In this document: positions 34,597 through 45,414 of the stretch, in pieces
Layout of the letters: every line of letters starts with the position of its first letter
How positions within the stretch are numbered: the first letter of the stretch is position 1
Assembly: GCA_023101885.1 (NCBI GenBank)
Contig: JALPQD010000302.1
Coordinates: 647,956 to 711,955, forward strand
Direction of reading: 5' to 3'
Source: Typhlomys cinereus
Taxonomy: Eukaryota > Chordata > Mammalia > Rodentia > Platacanthomyidae
Length of the DNA stretch: 64,000 nucleotides
The notes under the pieces: generated by a model
Seen by the model: only the letters and a program-made list of their open reading frames with translations
Databases searched by the model: none
Told to the model about the DNA's origin: nothing
Made by a program: the position numbers and the translations under genes

Positions 34597-35706
34597 CATA
34601 AAAAAGTTTGGAATTAAAAATAATTTCTTCATCATAACATTAAATGTAAATGGAATTAACTCACCAATCAAGAGACACAGATTACAAACTGGATTAAAAA
34701 TCACAACCCATCAATTTGCTGCCTTCAGGAAACTCATCTCACCACAAAAGATAGGCAAATCCTAAAAATAAAAGGCTGGTCAAAAATTCTGCAAGCTAAT
34801 GGAACCAGGAAACAGGCAGGGGTAGCCATTATGCTACCGGACAAAGTGGACTTCAAACCAAAAAAAATCATAAGAGACACAGACGGTTACTACATTTTAG
34901 TCACAGGTAAAATTTACCAGGAAGACTTCACAATACTGAACATATATCCACTCAATACGGGCCTCCCCCCCCCACATTCATTAAGCAAACCCTACAGCGT
35001 CTAAAGTGAGAAATCAACCTCCACATGATAATTCTTGGGAATTTCAACACTGCTCTCTCAACATGGGATAGATCAACAGGTCAAAAGCTTAACAGAGACA
35101 CTTTGGAACTTAATCAAAACCTGAAAGAAATGGACCTTACAGATCTCTATTGAACTTTTCGTCCACGCACGAAAGAATACACATTTTTCTCAGCACAATG
35201 CAGAACTTTCTCCAAAATAGACCACATATTGGGCCACAAAAATGAACCTCCACATATACAGGAAAGTTGAAATTCTAACCTGTACCCTAACAGACTACCA
35301 TGGTCTAAAGTTTGACATCTGAAACACAACACACAGCAGAAAATACACTAACACCTGGAAACTAAACACTATGATGCTGAGTGAGAAATGGTTTCAGGAA
35401 GAAATCATAAAGGAAATTCAAGATTTCCTGAAAGTAAACGATAATGAAAATACAACTTAACAAAATATTTGGGACACAATGAAAACTGTCCTAAGAGGTA
35501 AGTTCATAGCTCTTAATGCCTACATCAAAAAATTGAAACATCACAAATAAATAACTTAACAATGCAGCTTAAAGCTTTAGAGACACTAGAGCAATTTGAT
35601 CCCAAAAGCAGTAAAAGAGAGGAGATCAGCAAAATCAGGGGAGAAATATCCAAAATCGAGATAAGGAAAATAATACAGAGAATCAACCAGTCAAAAAGCT
35701 GGTTCT
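34597..35706 (+). pseudogene. Outer L1 ORF2, endonuclease part, broken
   Basis: Endonuclease region of ORF2. The start codon position reads AAG instead of ATG. 'TLNVNGINSPIKRHRLQT' is recognisable before the first frameshift near 34,720. A TGA occurs at about 35,008, in the same position as the TGA at 37,630 of the inner copy. A C-run at 34,966-34,975 is expanded relative to the inner copy. The part ends at the inner L1's duplication. Confidence 0.8.
35693..35706 (+). repeat. Target-site duplication of inner L1, left
   Basis: aaaaagctggttct, matching 42,123-42,136. It is preceded by TC, so the nicked strand reads TTTTT/GA, which fits the L1 endonuclease preference. The duplicated bases are outer-L1 ORF2 sequence. 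Confidence 0.9.
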
Positions 35707-36116
35707 CCTTTACCCCACTCCGCTCCGCTGGTGGGGACGCTCACGCGGTTCAGCCGGGCCTCACTCCGCGACCTAGGTAAGCCCCACCCGCACCCGCCCA
35801 CCAGAACCCCAGGTCAGCCCACCCAAGGGACCCGGCTCAGACCCCACTATTCAGCTGGAGCCGCCCGCAGGGCCGAGGGAGGAGGAGGACCTCCCCCTGC
35901 GTCCGGGCCCCGCCCCAGCTCCCCTCAGGTTAAATAGCTCCACGCCGACGCCCCCATCCTCCGATTCCCCACCCCGCTCTGCTGGTCGGGACATGCGTGT
36001 GGTCCAGCCGGGCGTCACCCGCGACCTAGGTAAGCTCTGTCCCTGCCCACCCCCAGAACCCCAGGCCAAATAATTCAGTTTAGTGAAATTGAAAGATCTT
36101 AAGAGTTAAAACGACA
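35707..36116 (+). promoter_or_regulatory. L1 5' UTR with tandem monomers and CpG-rich promoter
   Basis: GC-rich with many CpGs. One unit of about 253 bases (35,713-35,966) is followed by about 100 bases of a second (35,967-36,067), then a 49-base tether to ORF1. Aligned landmarks are 'ccccac' at 35,713/35,967, 'acctaggtaa' at 35,771/36,024 and 'ccagaacccc' at 35,801/36,053. Tandem 5' monomers that act as RNA polymerase II promoters are known for mouse L1, but this unit does not resemble the mouse types I know. Frames at 35,731-36,069 are by-products. Confidence 0.8.
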
Positions 36117-37180
36117 ATGCCAAAGTCAAAGTGCAAATCCATGAGAAGCAACACTCAAGTAAACAAATTTCCCACTGAAGAAATTAATCCCATAATGTTA
36201 GACTCCAACCAGAACAAACCCATGGAAAAAGGCCAAGAAAGCCTGACCCAGGATAACGACTTTCAAAATATGAGCAATACCATGTTCAATACTATGAAAG
36301 AGGAAATCAGGGAGGAATTACATAATCGAATCAATTGCTTTGAAGAGGAACATAACAGACATTTGGAGGAGTTGAGAAAAACAGTGCAAGAAACAAAAAC
36401 TGGCATAAAGCAGTTAAAACAGACTCAAGCAGAGTTTAAAACTGAGCTACAAGACAAGTTATTTTCAACCCAGAACTCCACAGAGAGTCTTATCAACAGA
36501 AATAATGAAGCAGAAAACAGAATTTCAGACCTTGAAGATAAAGTGGGAGTACTAACCAGCTCAATGGACGAGGTTGTTAAAGTCAAAAAGATACTTGAGA
36601 GAAATATCCAAGAGATATGGGACACCCTGAAAAAGCCTAACATGCGTATTCATGGAATACAAGAGCAAGAATCTCAAAATACCACCCCTGAGGAAATTTT
36701 TCAAATGATCATCAAGGAAAACTTTCCTCATATAAAAAAAGAGAGGCCCATCCATATGAAAGAGGCATTCCGCACCCCAAACAGATACGACCAAAACAGA
36801 AGCACGCTACAGCAAATAATAGTTAAAACACTCCACATTCAAGATAAAGAACTGGTGCTGAGAGCTTCAAGGGAGAAAAAGCAAGTCACTTTTAAAGGTA
36901 AACATATTAAAAAACAAATGACTTCTCAGTCGAAACAGTAAAAGCAAGAAGAGCTTGGAGAGACATACTTCAAGTATTGAATGAGCAAAAATGTCAACCC
37001 AGGCTGATTTACCCTGCAAAACTATCAGTCATGATCGAGAGAGAAAGAAAAATTTTCCAGCACAAAGACAACTTTAAGGGATACATGTCCACCAAACCAG
37101 GCCTTCAAAAAATGGTAGAAATGATACTCAAGCATGAAGAAAAAAAGAGGCATATCCAGGAGAAAAGAAGGCAAGTATAA
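36117..37180 (+). pseudogene. Inner L1 ORF1 with one frameshift
   Basis: ORF1p binds L1 RNA as a coiled-coil trimer in the cytoplasmic ribonucleoprotein. The open part spans 274 codons (36,117-36,941): a basic N-terminus (MPKSKCKSMR), a long Glu/Lys/Leu-rich coiled coil (about residues 60-165), then the RNA-recognition domain (MRIHGIQEQE near 178, RTPNRYDQNR, REKKQVTFKGK). A one-base loss in an A-run near 36,910-36,918 shifts the frame, and the C-terminal domain continues in the next phase, 36,977-37,180 (MNEQKCQPRLIYPAKLS). With that piece the length, about 354 codons, is normal for the family. The outer copy lacks this lesion. Confidence 0.9.
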
Positions 37181-37230
37181 CACCATTAAAAGTGAAGCAA
37201 TATACTTATAAAAACTACTAAATATAATAA

Positions 37231-40200
37231 ATGTCTGGAACTAAAAATAGTTTCTCCATTATAACACTAAATGTTAATGGAATTAATTCACCGATCAAGA
37301 GACACAGATTACAAACTTGGATTAAAAATCACAATCCATCAATCTGCTGCTTGCAGGAAACCCATCTCACCACAAAAGATAGGCATGCTCTAAAAATACA
37401 AGGCTGGTCAACAATTCTACAAGCAAATGGAAGCAGAAAACAGGCAGGGGTAGCCATTATGCTATCAGACAAAGTGGACTTCAAACCAAAGAAAATTATA
37501 AGAGACACGGATGGATACTACATTTTAGTCACAGGTACAATTCACCAGGAATACTTCACAATACTGAACATATATGCACCCAATACGGGCCCCTCCACAT
37601 TCATTAAGAAAACCCTACAGCATCTAAAGTGAGAAATCAACCCCCAAACGATAATTCTTGGGGACTTCAACACCGCCCTCTCAACATGGGATAGATCAAC
37701 AGGTCAAAAGCTTAACAGAGACACTTTGAAACTTAATCAAACCCTGAAAGAAATGGACCTTACAGATCTCTATCAAACTTTTCACCCACGCACCAAAGAA
37801 TACACATTTTTCTCAGCAGCACACGGAACTTTCTCCAAAATAGATCACATACTGGGCCACAAAACGAATCTACACATATACAAAAAAGTTGAATTTCTAA
37901 CCTGTGCCCTATCAGACCACCACGGCCTAAAGCTGGACATCCACAACACATCAAACAAGAGAAAATACACTAACTCCTGGAAACTTAACAATATGATGCT
38001 GAATGAGAACTGGATTCAGGAAGAAATTAAAAAGGAAATTCAAGATTTCCTGAAAGTGAATGATAACGAAAATACAACTTACCAAAATCTCTGGGACGCA
38101 ACGAAAGCTGTTCTAAGAGGTAAGTTCATAGCTCTTAATGCCTATATGAAAAAAATGGAAACATCAGAAATAAACAACTTAACAATGCAGCTTAAAGCTT
38201 TAGAGAAACTAGAGCAATCTGATCCCAAAAGTAGTAGAAGAGAGGAGATTAGCAAAATAAGGGGAGAAATATCTGAAATCGAGATTAAGAAAACGATAGA
38301 AAAAATCAACCAGTCAAAAAGCTGGTTCTTTGAAAAAATCAATAAGATTGATACACCCCTAGCTAAATTAACCAAAAGCAGGAGAGAGAAAACCCAAATT
38401 AACAAAATCAAAAATGAACATGGAGTTATCACTACTGATACCCAAGAAATCCAGAGAATTATAACATCATATTTCAAAAACTTATACTCTGTGAAGTTTG
38501 ACAACACAAAAGAGATGGATGAATTTCTAAGTAAACACAATTTACCTAAATTGAATCAGGAAGTTGTGAATTATTTAAATAGTCCTATGACATATAAGGA
38601 AATTGAGGAAGTAATCTTGAATCTTCCCACCAAAAAATGTCCTGGACCAGATGGATTCAGCACAGAGTTCTACCAGACATTTTAGGAGTTAATAATACCA
38701 ATACTCCTTAAACTGTTCCATCAAATAGCAAAGGAAGGAACACTACCAAATTCCTTCTATGAAGCTAATACCGCTTTAATCCCAAAACCTAATAAAGACT
38801 CACCTAAAAAAGAAAACTATAGGCTGATCTCTCTGATGAACACAGACGCAAAGATTCTCAACAAAGTTTTAGTAAATCGGATTCAAAAACATATCGAAAA
38901 GATCATTCACGGGGACCAAGTAGGCTTCATCCCCGGCACACAAGGTTGGTTCAACATACACAAATCAATAAATGTAATTCCTCATGTAAACCAGTCCAAA
39001 GTCCAAGACCACATGATACTCTCGATAGATGCAGAAAAAGCTTTTGACAAGATCCAACAGCCTTTTATGATCAAAACTCTAGAGACAGTAGGAATGAAAG
39101 GAACCTTTATCAATATATAAAAGCTGTCTACAACAAGCCCACAGCAAGGATTATGCTCAATGGGGAACAATTGGAAGCATTCCCACTTCAATCAGGAACT
39201 AGAAAAGGCTGTCCACTCGCACCACTTCTATTCAATATTGTACTTGATGTCTTAGCTGAAGCCATAAGACAAGAAAGGGACATAAGAGGGATTCAAATTG
39301 GCAAGGAAGAAGTCAATCTATTCCTATTTGCAGATGACATGATCTTATACCTGAGTGATCCCAAAAACTCAACCAGGAAGCTCCTGGAACTAATTGAGAA
39401 GTTCAACAGGGTGGCAGGATACAAAAAAATGTGCAAAAATCAGAGGCCTTCCTATATGCCCAGAATGAAAGAAGTGAAAAAGCCTTGAGAGAAACTATCC
39501 CATTCACTATAGCCCCTAAAAAAATGAAATACCTTGGTATAAACCTAACCAAGGAGGTAAAAGACCTTTACAATGAAAACTTTAAAACCCTAAAGAAAGA
39601 AATTGCAGAAGACACCAGAAGGTGGAAAGACCTCCCATGTTCCTGGATTGGCAGAATCAACATCATAAAAATGACCATCCTACCAAAGGCAATATACAAA
39701 TTCAATGATATACCAATTAAAATCCCAAAGCAATTTTTTAAAGAAGTTGACCAAACAATCTCAAAATTCATATGGAGGCACAAAAGACCCAGGAAAGCAA
39801 AGACAATCCTGAGTAACAAAAAGACTGCTGGAGGTATCACCATACTGAACCTTAGTCTATATTACAAATCCATAGTTGTAAAAACAGCCTGGTACTGGCT
39901 CCAAAATAGACACACAGATCAATGGATAAGGATTGAAGACCCAGATATAAGCCCACAAAATTACAGCCATTTGGTCTTTGACAAAGGGGCCCAAAGAATC
40001 CAATGGGAAAAGAATAGCATCTTCAACAAATGGTGCTGGCAAAACTAGATCTCCACATGCAGAAGATTAAAGCTGGACTCATACTTGTCACCATGTACAA
40101 GACTTAATTACAAATGGATCAAGTACCTTGATATAAACCCAGAAACTCTAAAAACCATAGTTGAAAGGATAGGGAACTCCCTCGAGCTGATTGGGCTAGG

Positions 40201-41053
40201 CCAACAGTTCCTAAACAGACATCCAATGGCACAGTCACTGCTACCAACTCTCAACAGTTGGGATCTTGTGAAATTAAAGAGCTTCTGTTCAGATAAAGAG
40301 ATTGTAACAGGAGCTCAAAGGCAACCCACAGAATGGGAGAAAATCTTCACTAACCACATATCTGAAAGAGCTCTACTGTCCAGAGTGCGCAAAGAACTTA
40401 GAAAACTAAACAACAAGGAAACCAATGGCTCAATTAAAAAATGGGCCCTGGAACTTAAAAGAAATTTTACCAGGGATGAAATTAAAATGTCTAACAAATA
40501 TCTTAAAAAATGTTCCACTTCTTTAGCCATCAGGGAAATGCAAATCAAAACTTCCCTGAGATATCATCTCACCCCGGTCAGGATGGCAAAAATCCACAAT
40601 ACAAACAACAACAAATGCTGCAGAGAATGTGGAGAGAGGGAAACTCTCCTACATTGCTGGTGGGAATACAGGCTCATACAGCCACTCTGGCGAGCCGTCT
40701 GGAGATTCTTAAAGAAATTAAAGATTGAAATGCCATATGACCCTGCTATTCCACTTTTGGGTATAATCCCCCATACACCAGAGGTTCACCTGGATAGCAC
40801 AAGCATGACCATGTTCATAGCAGCACTGTTCACAATAGCAAAGACATGGAATAAACCCAAATGTCCAACAGTTGACGAGTGGATAAGGAAACTGTGGTAC
40901 ATCTATACAATGGAGTACTACTCAGCCATCAAAAATGATGAATTACTAGAATTTGCTGGGAAACGGATGTCATTAGAAACAATTATATTAAGTGAAGTAT
41001 CCCAGACCCAGAAAATTAAGCGCCATATGTACTCCCTAATAGGTGGCTCCTAA
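37231..41053 (+). pseudogene. Inner L1 ORF2 (endonuclease / reverse transcriptase), broken
   Basis: ORF2p nicks target DNA and reverse-transcribes L1 RNA at the nick. The endonuclease shows TLNVNGINS, CLQETH, NIYAPN, GDFN, SKIDH and LSDHH, all the usual active-site motifs. The reverse transcriptase shows [18 protein letters not shown] (near 39,022-39,052), FNIVLDVLA and FADD (39,327-39,338). The end has the Cys-rich KCCRECGERETLLHCWW and finishes in MYSLIGGS. Lesions: TGA at 37,630, TAG at 38,683, a frameshift at about 39,117, a frameshift at about 39,424-39,430, and TAG at about 40,046. About 1,274 codons overall, normal for L1. Confidence 0.95.
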
Positions 41054-42122
41054 TACCAAACCCACCCAGCCCATCTTGAGACATTCATAGGTAAATCTAT
41101 GTATTACCTACAGTAATTGCAAGGATTATGAACAGGAGGGATGGGGTTGGAGGGCCACACCAGAAACAAGGAGAGAAGTGACCATGTTACAGTAGAGAAA
41201 ATAGGCCTCCATCAAGGACTGCAAGAAAGTAATGTGACACATAGTTAAGTTCACAATTCGTTCCTGATCATTTACAACCAAGGGGTTATGAACTCACCAG
41301 AAGGGGAGGGCATATAGTTCGGCAGATGAAAATGTAACCATTTTGCAAATGGGTGATTGATCCCTCCCTTTGCCTAATGCCATATGACCCTGCGATTCCA
41401 CTTTTGGATATAAGTATTACATCTACCCTTGAATGTGCTCTTATAATAAGACTCCAGTTTAACCGCTTTCTGTCTCTGGCCAGGGGGTGACATATAGTGC
41501 CCATCATGATGGAGTAAAGGGCATTACAGGAGCAACAAAACTGCAAAAGAAAATCAACGAACCACTATCCAGAACTTCAGAGACTCTCTATCAACCACCT
41601 AGAACTAGGCCAGACAAATCTCTCCCCATCCTGAAGCTCAGGGACATTTGCGGAAGACGGGGCGGTAAGAGTGTAAGAGCAAAAGGATGGGAGTAGCAAT
41701 GGTTTGCAAGTTTCTCCACACGAGTTAGGGCCGAAGCAATCATAATTGGACATTGCATGCCCGACGCAATGTCCGTCACACTATTGACCTCACAAAGTCT
41801 AGCATCTGCTAAAGGCACCAAGATCCTTGGAGGCAAGGGATTGACAGCCACAGTAGTATTCCTATGCTTAAGGGGAACACAGGAAAGGGTTCAGGGAAAT
41901 GCCACTGGGTCCTTGTATGTCATCGGAGAGGAGGACCCAGAGGAGAGTCAGGCATGCACAAGAAAGAACTCTGGAATTGGGGTGGGAGGCACGGGGGGAT
42001 GGGGTGGGAGGGGTAAGGGGAGGGGGAGTACGGGGTTCGGGGGGGAGGAGGAGGGAGGGAGGGAACTGGTGTACCTATTAAGTTTGTATGAGCTGAAATA
42101 ATAATAAAAAATGTATTATAAA
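41054..42122 (+). other. Inner L1 3' UTR with G-rich tract and A-rich tail
   Basis: Begins after the ORF2 stop. 41,590-41,950 holds the blocks shared with the short tails at 2481, 19,589 and 57,141. 41,975-42,065 is a run of G-clusters. An 'aataataaaaaatg' signal and an A-run end at the right duplication. The frames at 41,487-42,101 are within this UTR. Confidence 0.85.
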
Positions 42123-42136
42123 AAAAAGCTGGTTCT
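42123..42136 (+). repeat. Target-site duplication of inner L1, right
   Basis: aaaaagctggttct, the second copy of 35,693-35,706. Its first bases merge with the inner L1's A-tail, so the exact left edge is ambiguous. Confidence 0.9.
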
Positions 42137-43990
42137 TTGAAAAAATCAATAACATTGATACACCCCTAGCTAAATTAACCAAAAACAAGAGAGAGAAAAC
42201 AGAAATTAACAAAATTAGAAATGAAAATGGAGTTATCACTACTGATACCCAAGAAATCTAGAGAATTATAACATCATATTTCAAAAACTTATACTTCTGT
42301 GAAATTTGACAACACAAAAAAATGCATGAATTCCTAAGTAAGCACAACTACCTAAATTGAATAAGGAAGGTGTGAGTTATTTAAACAGTCTTATAACATA
42401 TGAGGACATTGATGAAGTAATCTTGAATCTTCCCACCAAAAAATGTCCTGGAGAAGATGGATTCAGCACAGAATTCTACCAGACATTTAGGGAAGAGCTA
42501 ACACCAATACTCCTTAAACTGTTCCATCAAATTGCAAAGGAAGGAACTCTACCAAATTCTTTCTATGAAGTTAATATCGTCTTAATCCCAAAACCTCATA
42601 AAGATACACTTAAAAAAGAAAACTATAGTCCAATCTCTTTGATGAGCACAGATGCAAAGATTCTCAACAAAGCTTTAGAAATCAGATTCAAAACATACCA
42701 AAAAGATCATTCACGGGGATTAAGTAGGGTTTATCTGCAGCACACAATGTTGGTTCAACATACACAAATCAATAAATGTAATTCCTCATGTAAACCAGTC
42801 CAAAGTCCAAGACCACATGATACTCTTCATAGATGCAGAAAAAGCTTTTGATAAGATCCAACAGCCTTTTATGATCAAAATGCTAGAGACCGTAGGAATG
42901 AAAGGAACCTTTATCAATATATAAAAGCTGTCTACAACAAGCCCACAGCAAGGATTATGCTCAATGGGGAACAATTGGAAGCATTCCCACTTCGATCAGG
43001 AACTAGACAAGGCTGTCCACTCTCACCACTTCTATTCAATATTGTACTTGAAGTCTTAGGTGAAGCCATAAGGCAAGAAAGGGACATAAGAGGGATTCAA
43101 ATTGGCAAGGAAGAAGTCAATCTATTCCTATTTGCAGATGACATGATCTTATACCTGAGTGATCCCAAAAACTCTACCAGGAAGCTCCTGGAACTAATTG
43201 AGAAGTTCAACAGGGTGGCAGGATACAAAAAAATGTGCAAAAATCAGAGGCCTTCCTATATGCCCAGAATGAAAGAAGTGAAAAAGCCTTGAGAGAAACT
43301 ATCCCATTCACTATAGCCCCTAAAAAAATGAAATACCTTGGTATAAACCTAACCAAGGAGGTAAAAGACCTTTACAATGAAAACTTTAAAACCCTAAAGA
43401 AAGAAATTGCAGAAGACACCAGAAGGTGGAAAGACCTCCCATATTCCTGGATTGGCAGAATCAACATCGTAAAAATGACCATCCTACCAAAGGCAATATA
43501 CAAATTCAATGCTATACCAATCAAAATCCCAAAGCAATTCTTTAAAGAAGTTGACCAAACAATCTCAAAATTCATATGGAGGCACAAAAGACCCAGGATA
43601 GCAAAGACAATCCTGAGTAACAACAACACTGCTGGAGGTATCATCATACCAAACCTTAGTCTATACTACAAATCCATAGTTGTAAAAACAGCCTGGTACT
43701 GGCTCCCAAATAGACACACAGATCAATGGATAAGGATTGAAGACCCAGATATAAGCCCACACAACTACAGCCATTTGATCTTTGACCAAGGTGCCCAAAA
43801 ATCCACTGGAAAAAGAACAGCATCTTCAACAAATGGTGCTGGCAAAACTGGATCTCCACATGCAGAAGATTAAAACTGGACCCATACTTTTCACCATGTA
43901 CAAGACTTAATTCCAAATGGATCAAGGACCTCAGTATAAGGCCAGAGACTATAAAAACCATAGTTGAAAGGGTAGGGAACTCCTTCGAGG
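42137..43990 (+). pseudogene. Outer L1 ORF2, reverse-transcriptase part, broken
   Basis: Open pieces at 42,357-42,851 (KCPGEDG), 42,957-43,292 ([16 protein letters not shown] and FADD at 43,131-43,142) and 43,235-43,873 lie in different phases. The frameshifts at about 42,921 and 43,227-43,234 are at the same bases as those of the inner copy. From about 42,749 the sequence is nearly identical to 38,945 onward, while the part before is clearly more diverged. Near 43,800 a further private base loss occurs. The C-terminal region is missing through the deletion at 43,990. Confidence 0.9.
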
Positions 43991-44907
43991 CCACCATCAA
44001 GGACTGCAATAAGTAATGAGACATCTGGTTAAGTTCACAGACTTTCCTTCCTGATCATTTGCAAGTGATGGAGTATGATCTCACCAGAAGGGGAGGGCAT
44101 ATAGTCTGGCAGATAGAAAGTAACCATTTTGCAAATGGGAGGCTGACCCCCCCACCATCGTCTCCTACTTTTATTTCATCTACCTTTAAATATAATCTTA
44201 TAATAAGACTCTAATTTAACAACTTTTTATCTCTGGCCAGGGGGTGACATCCAATACCCATCAGGATGGAGTGAAGGGCATTGCAGGAGCAGCAAAACTG
44301 AAAAAAAATCAACAAACCATAATTCAGAACATCAGAGATTCTGTATCAACAACCTGGAACTAGGCCAGCCTAATCTCTCCCCATCCTGAAGCTCAGGGAA
44401 ATTTGCGGAAGAGGGGTGGTAAGATCGTAAGAGCACAAGGATGGGAGGAGCAATGATATGCAAGATACTCCACACAAGTTAGGGCTGAAGCAATCATAAT
44501 AGGACTTTGCATGACCTGCTAAATGACCAACACATTATTGACCCCTCAAAGTCTAGCATGGACTATAGGCACTAGGGTCCTTAGAAGCTAGGGATTGACA
44601 GACACAATAGTGTTCCTGTACTTACGGGGAACATGAGAAAGAGTTCTAGGAAATTCCACTGAGTCCTTACACCTCATCAGAGAGGAGAACCCAGAGGAAA
44701 GTTTGATATACATATTAAAGCATGCTCCAGGGATTGGGGGGAGGAGGCACTGGGAGATAGGGAAGGATGGGGGGAAAGGAAGAAGAAAAGGGCCGAGGGA
44801 ACAAAGGAGTCCAGGGAAGGGTGGAAGGAGAGATTGGACCAGTGTACCTATTAAGTTTGTATGAGTGGAAATAAATAAAAATAAATAAATAAATAAATAA
44901 GTAAATT
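43991..44907 (+). other. Outer L1 3' UTR
   Basis: Starts in the middle of the UTR, at the block matching 41,205 onward ('ccaccatcaaggactgcaa'), because of the deletion. It contains the same conserved blocks, a weaker G-rich tract and an AAAT-repeat tail. Confidence 0.85.
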
Positions 44908-44920
44908 AAAATAATTTTGA
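44908..44920 (+). repeat. Target-site duplication of outer L1, right
   Basis: aaaataattttga, matching 33,325-33,337. Confidence 0.85.
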
Positions 44921-45412
44921 CACTAAATGGTGACATTAAATATTAGCACCATCCCTACTCTTCTGTTTTCTGTAAATCTAAACATTCAGTAGAATATACC
45001 ATCTACTCCTTTGGCCCTTGACTTTTGATGGGAAGAATTATCTTTTAGAATTAATTTAAATGTTTAAATGTATTTATTTTACAGATTGTGAGAAGGGTGA
45101 ATGATAGTATAATGGGACGATTAAAATTAAAAAGGGAAAAGTGCTAAGATGTTCCTGTAAAATATATTACAATGAAGCTCATTATTTTCTACACTAACTA
45201 CAAAAGTTTGAACTTAACAAACATACAAACTACAATTCCATATCTCCTTTTGGAAAACAACCTCATTCAAAGATCCACTTTATAATTTTATTTTAGGCCA
45301 AATGTTCAAATGTGAAATATCTACATGTAATCATTAACACAGCGGTTCTATACTCCTCATGGCTCCTGTTAACTTCGCATGAGTTCTCTGATCAACAAGC
45401 TGCTTCTTCATG
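44921..45412. other. AT-rich stretch without recognised feature
   Basis: Nothing supported. Confidence 0.5.
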
Positions 45413-45414
45413 CT

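Larger units (their letters stand above)
33338..35706 (+). mobile_element. Outer (older) L1, left part
   Basis: The 5' half of the older L1: about 150 bases of 5' UTR, ORF1 and the endonuclease part of ORF2. It is cut at 35,706 by the inner L1 and continues at 42,123. It starts 5' of ORF1 without the GC-rich monomers seen in the inner copy, so it is 5'-truncated or belongs to a lineage with a different 5' UTR. The two parts together are about 5.1 kb before counting its internal deletion. Confidence 0.9.
35707..42122 (+). mobile_element. Inner (younger) near full-length L1
   Basis: About 6.4 kb. It has a GC-rich tandem-unit 5' UTR (35,707-36,116), ORF1 (36,117-37,180), a 50-base spacer, ORF2 (37,231-41,053) and a 3' UTR of about 1.07 kb with a G-rich tract and A-rich tail. 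It is flanked by a 14-bp duplication and inserted in sense into the older L1. ORF lengths fit the L1 family, but ORF1 has one frameshift and ORF2 has three stops and two frameshifts, so it cannot move by itself. Confidence 0.95.
42123..44907 (+). mobile_element. Outer (older) L1, right part
   Basis: Continuation of ORF2 from exactly the point where it was cut (…AGCTGGTTCT | TTGAAAAAATCAA). It covers the reverse transcriptase, then an internal deletion of about 1 kb at 43,990, then the 3' UTR with its G-rich tract (44,735-44,835) and an (AAAT)n tail to 44,907. Confidence 0.9.

Noticed and set aside
35731..36069. CpG island of a host gene
   Set aside because: It is the monomer 5' UTR of the inner L1, directly joined to ORF1 and inside the inner L1's duplications.
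36117..36941. Long open frame as a host gene
   Set aside because: The content (coiled coil, MRIHGI, RTPNRYDQ) and position before ORF2 show it is L1 ORF1.
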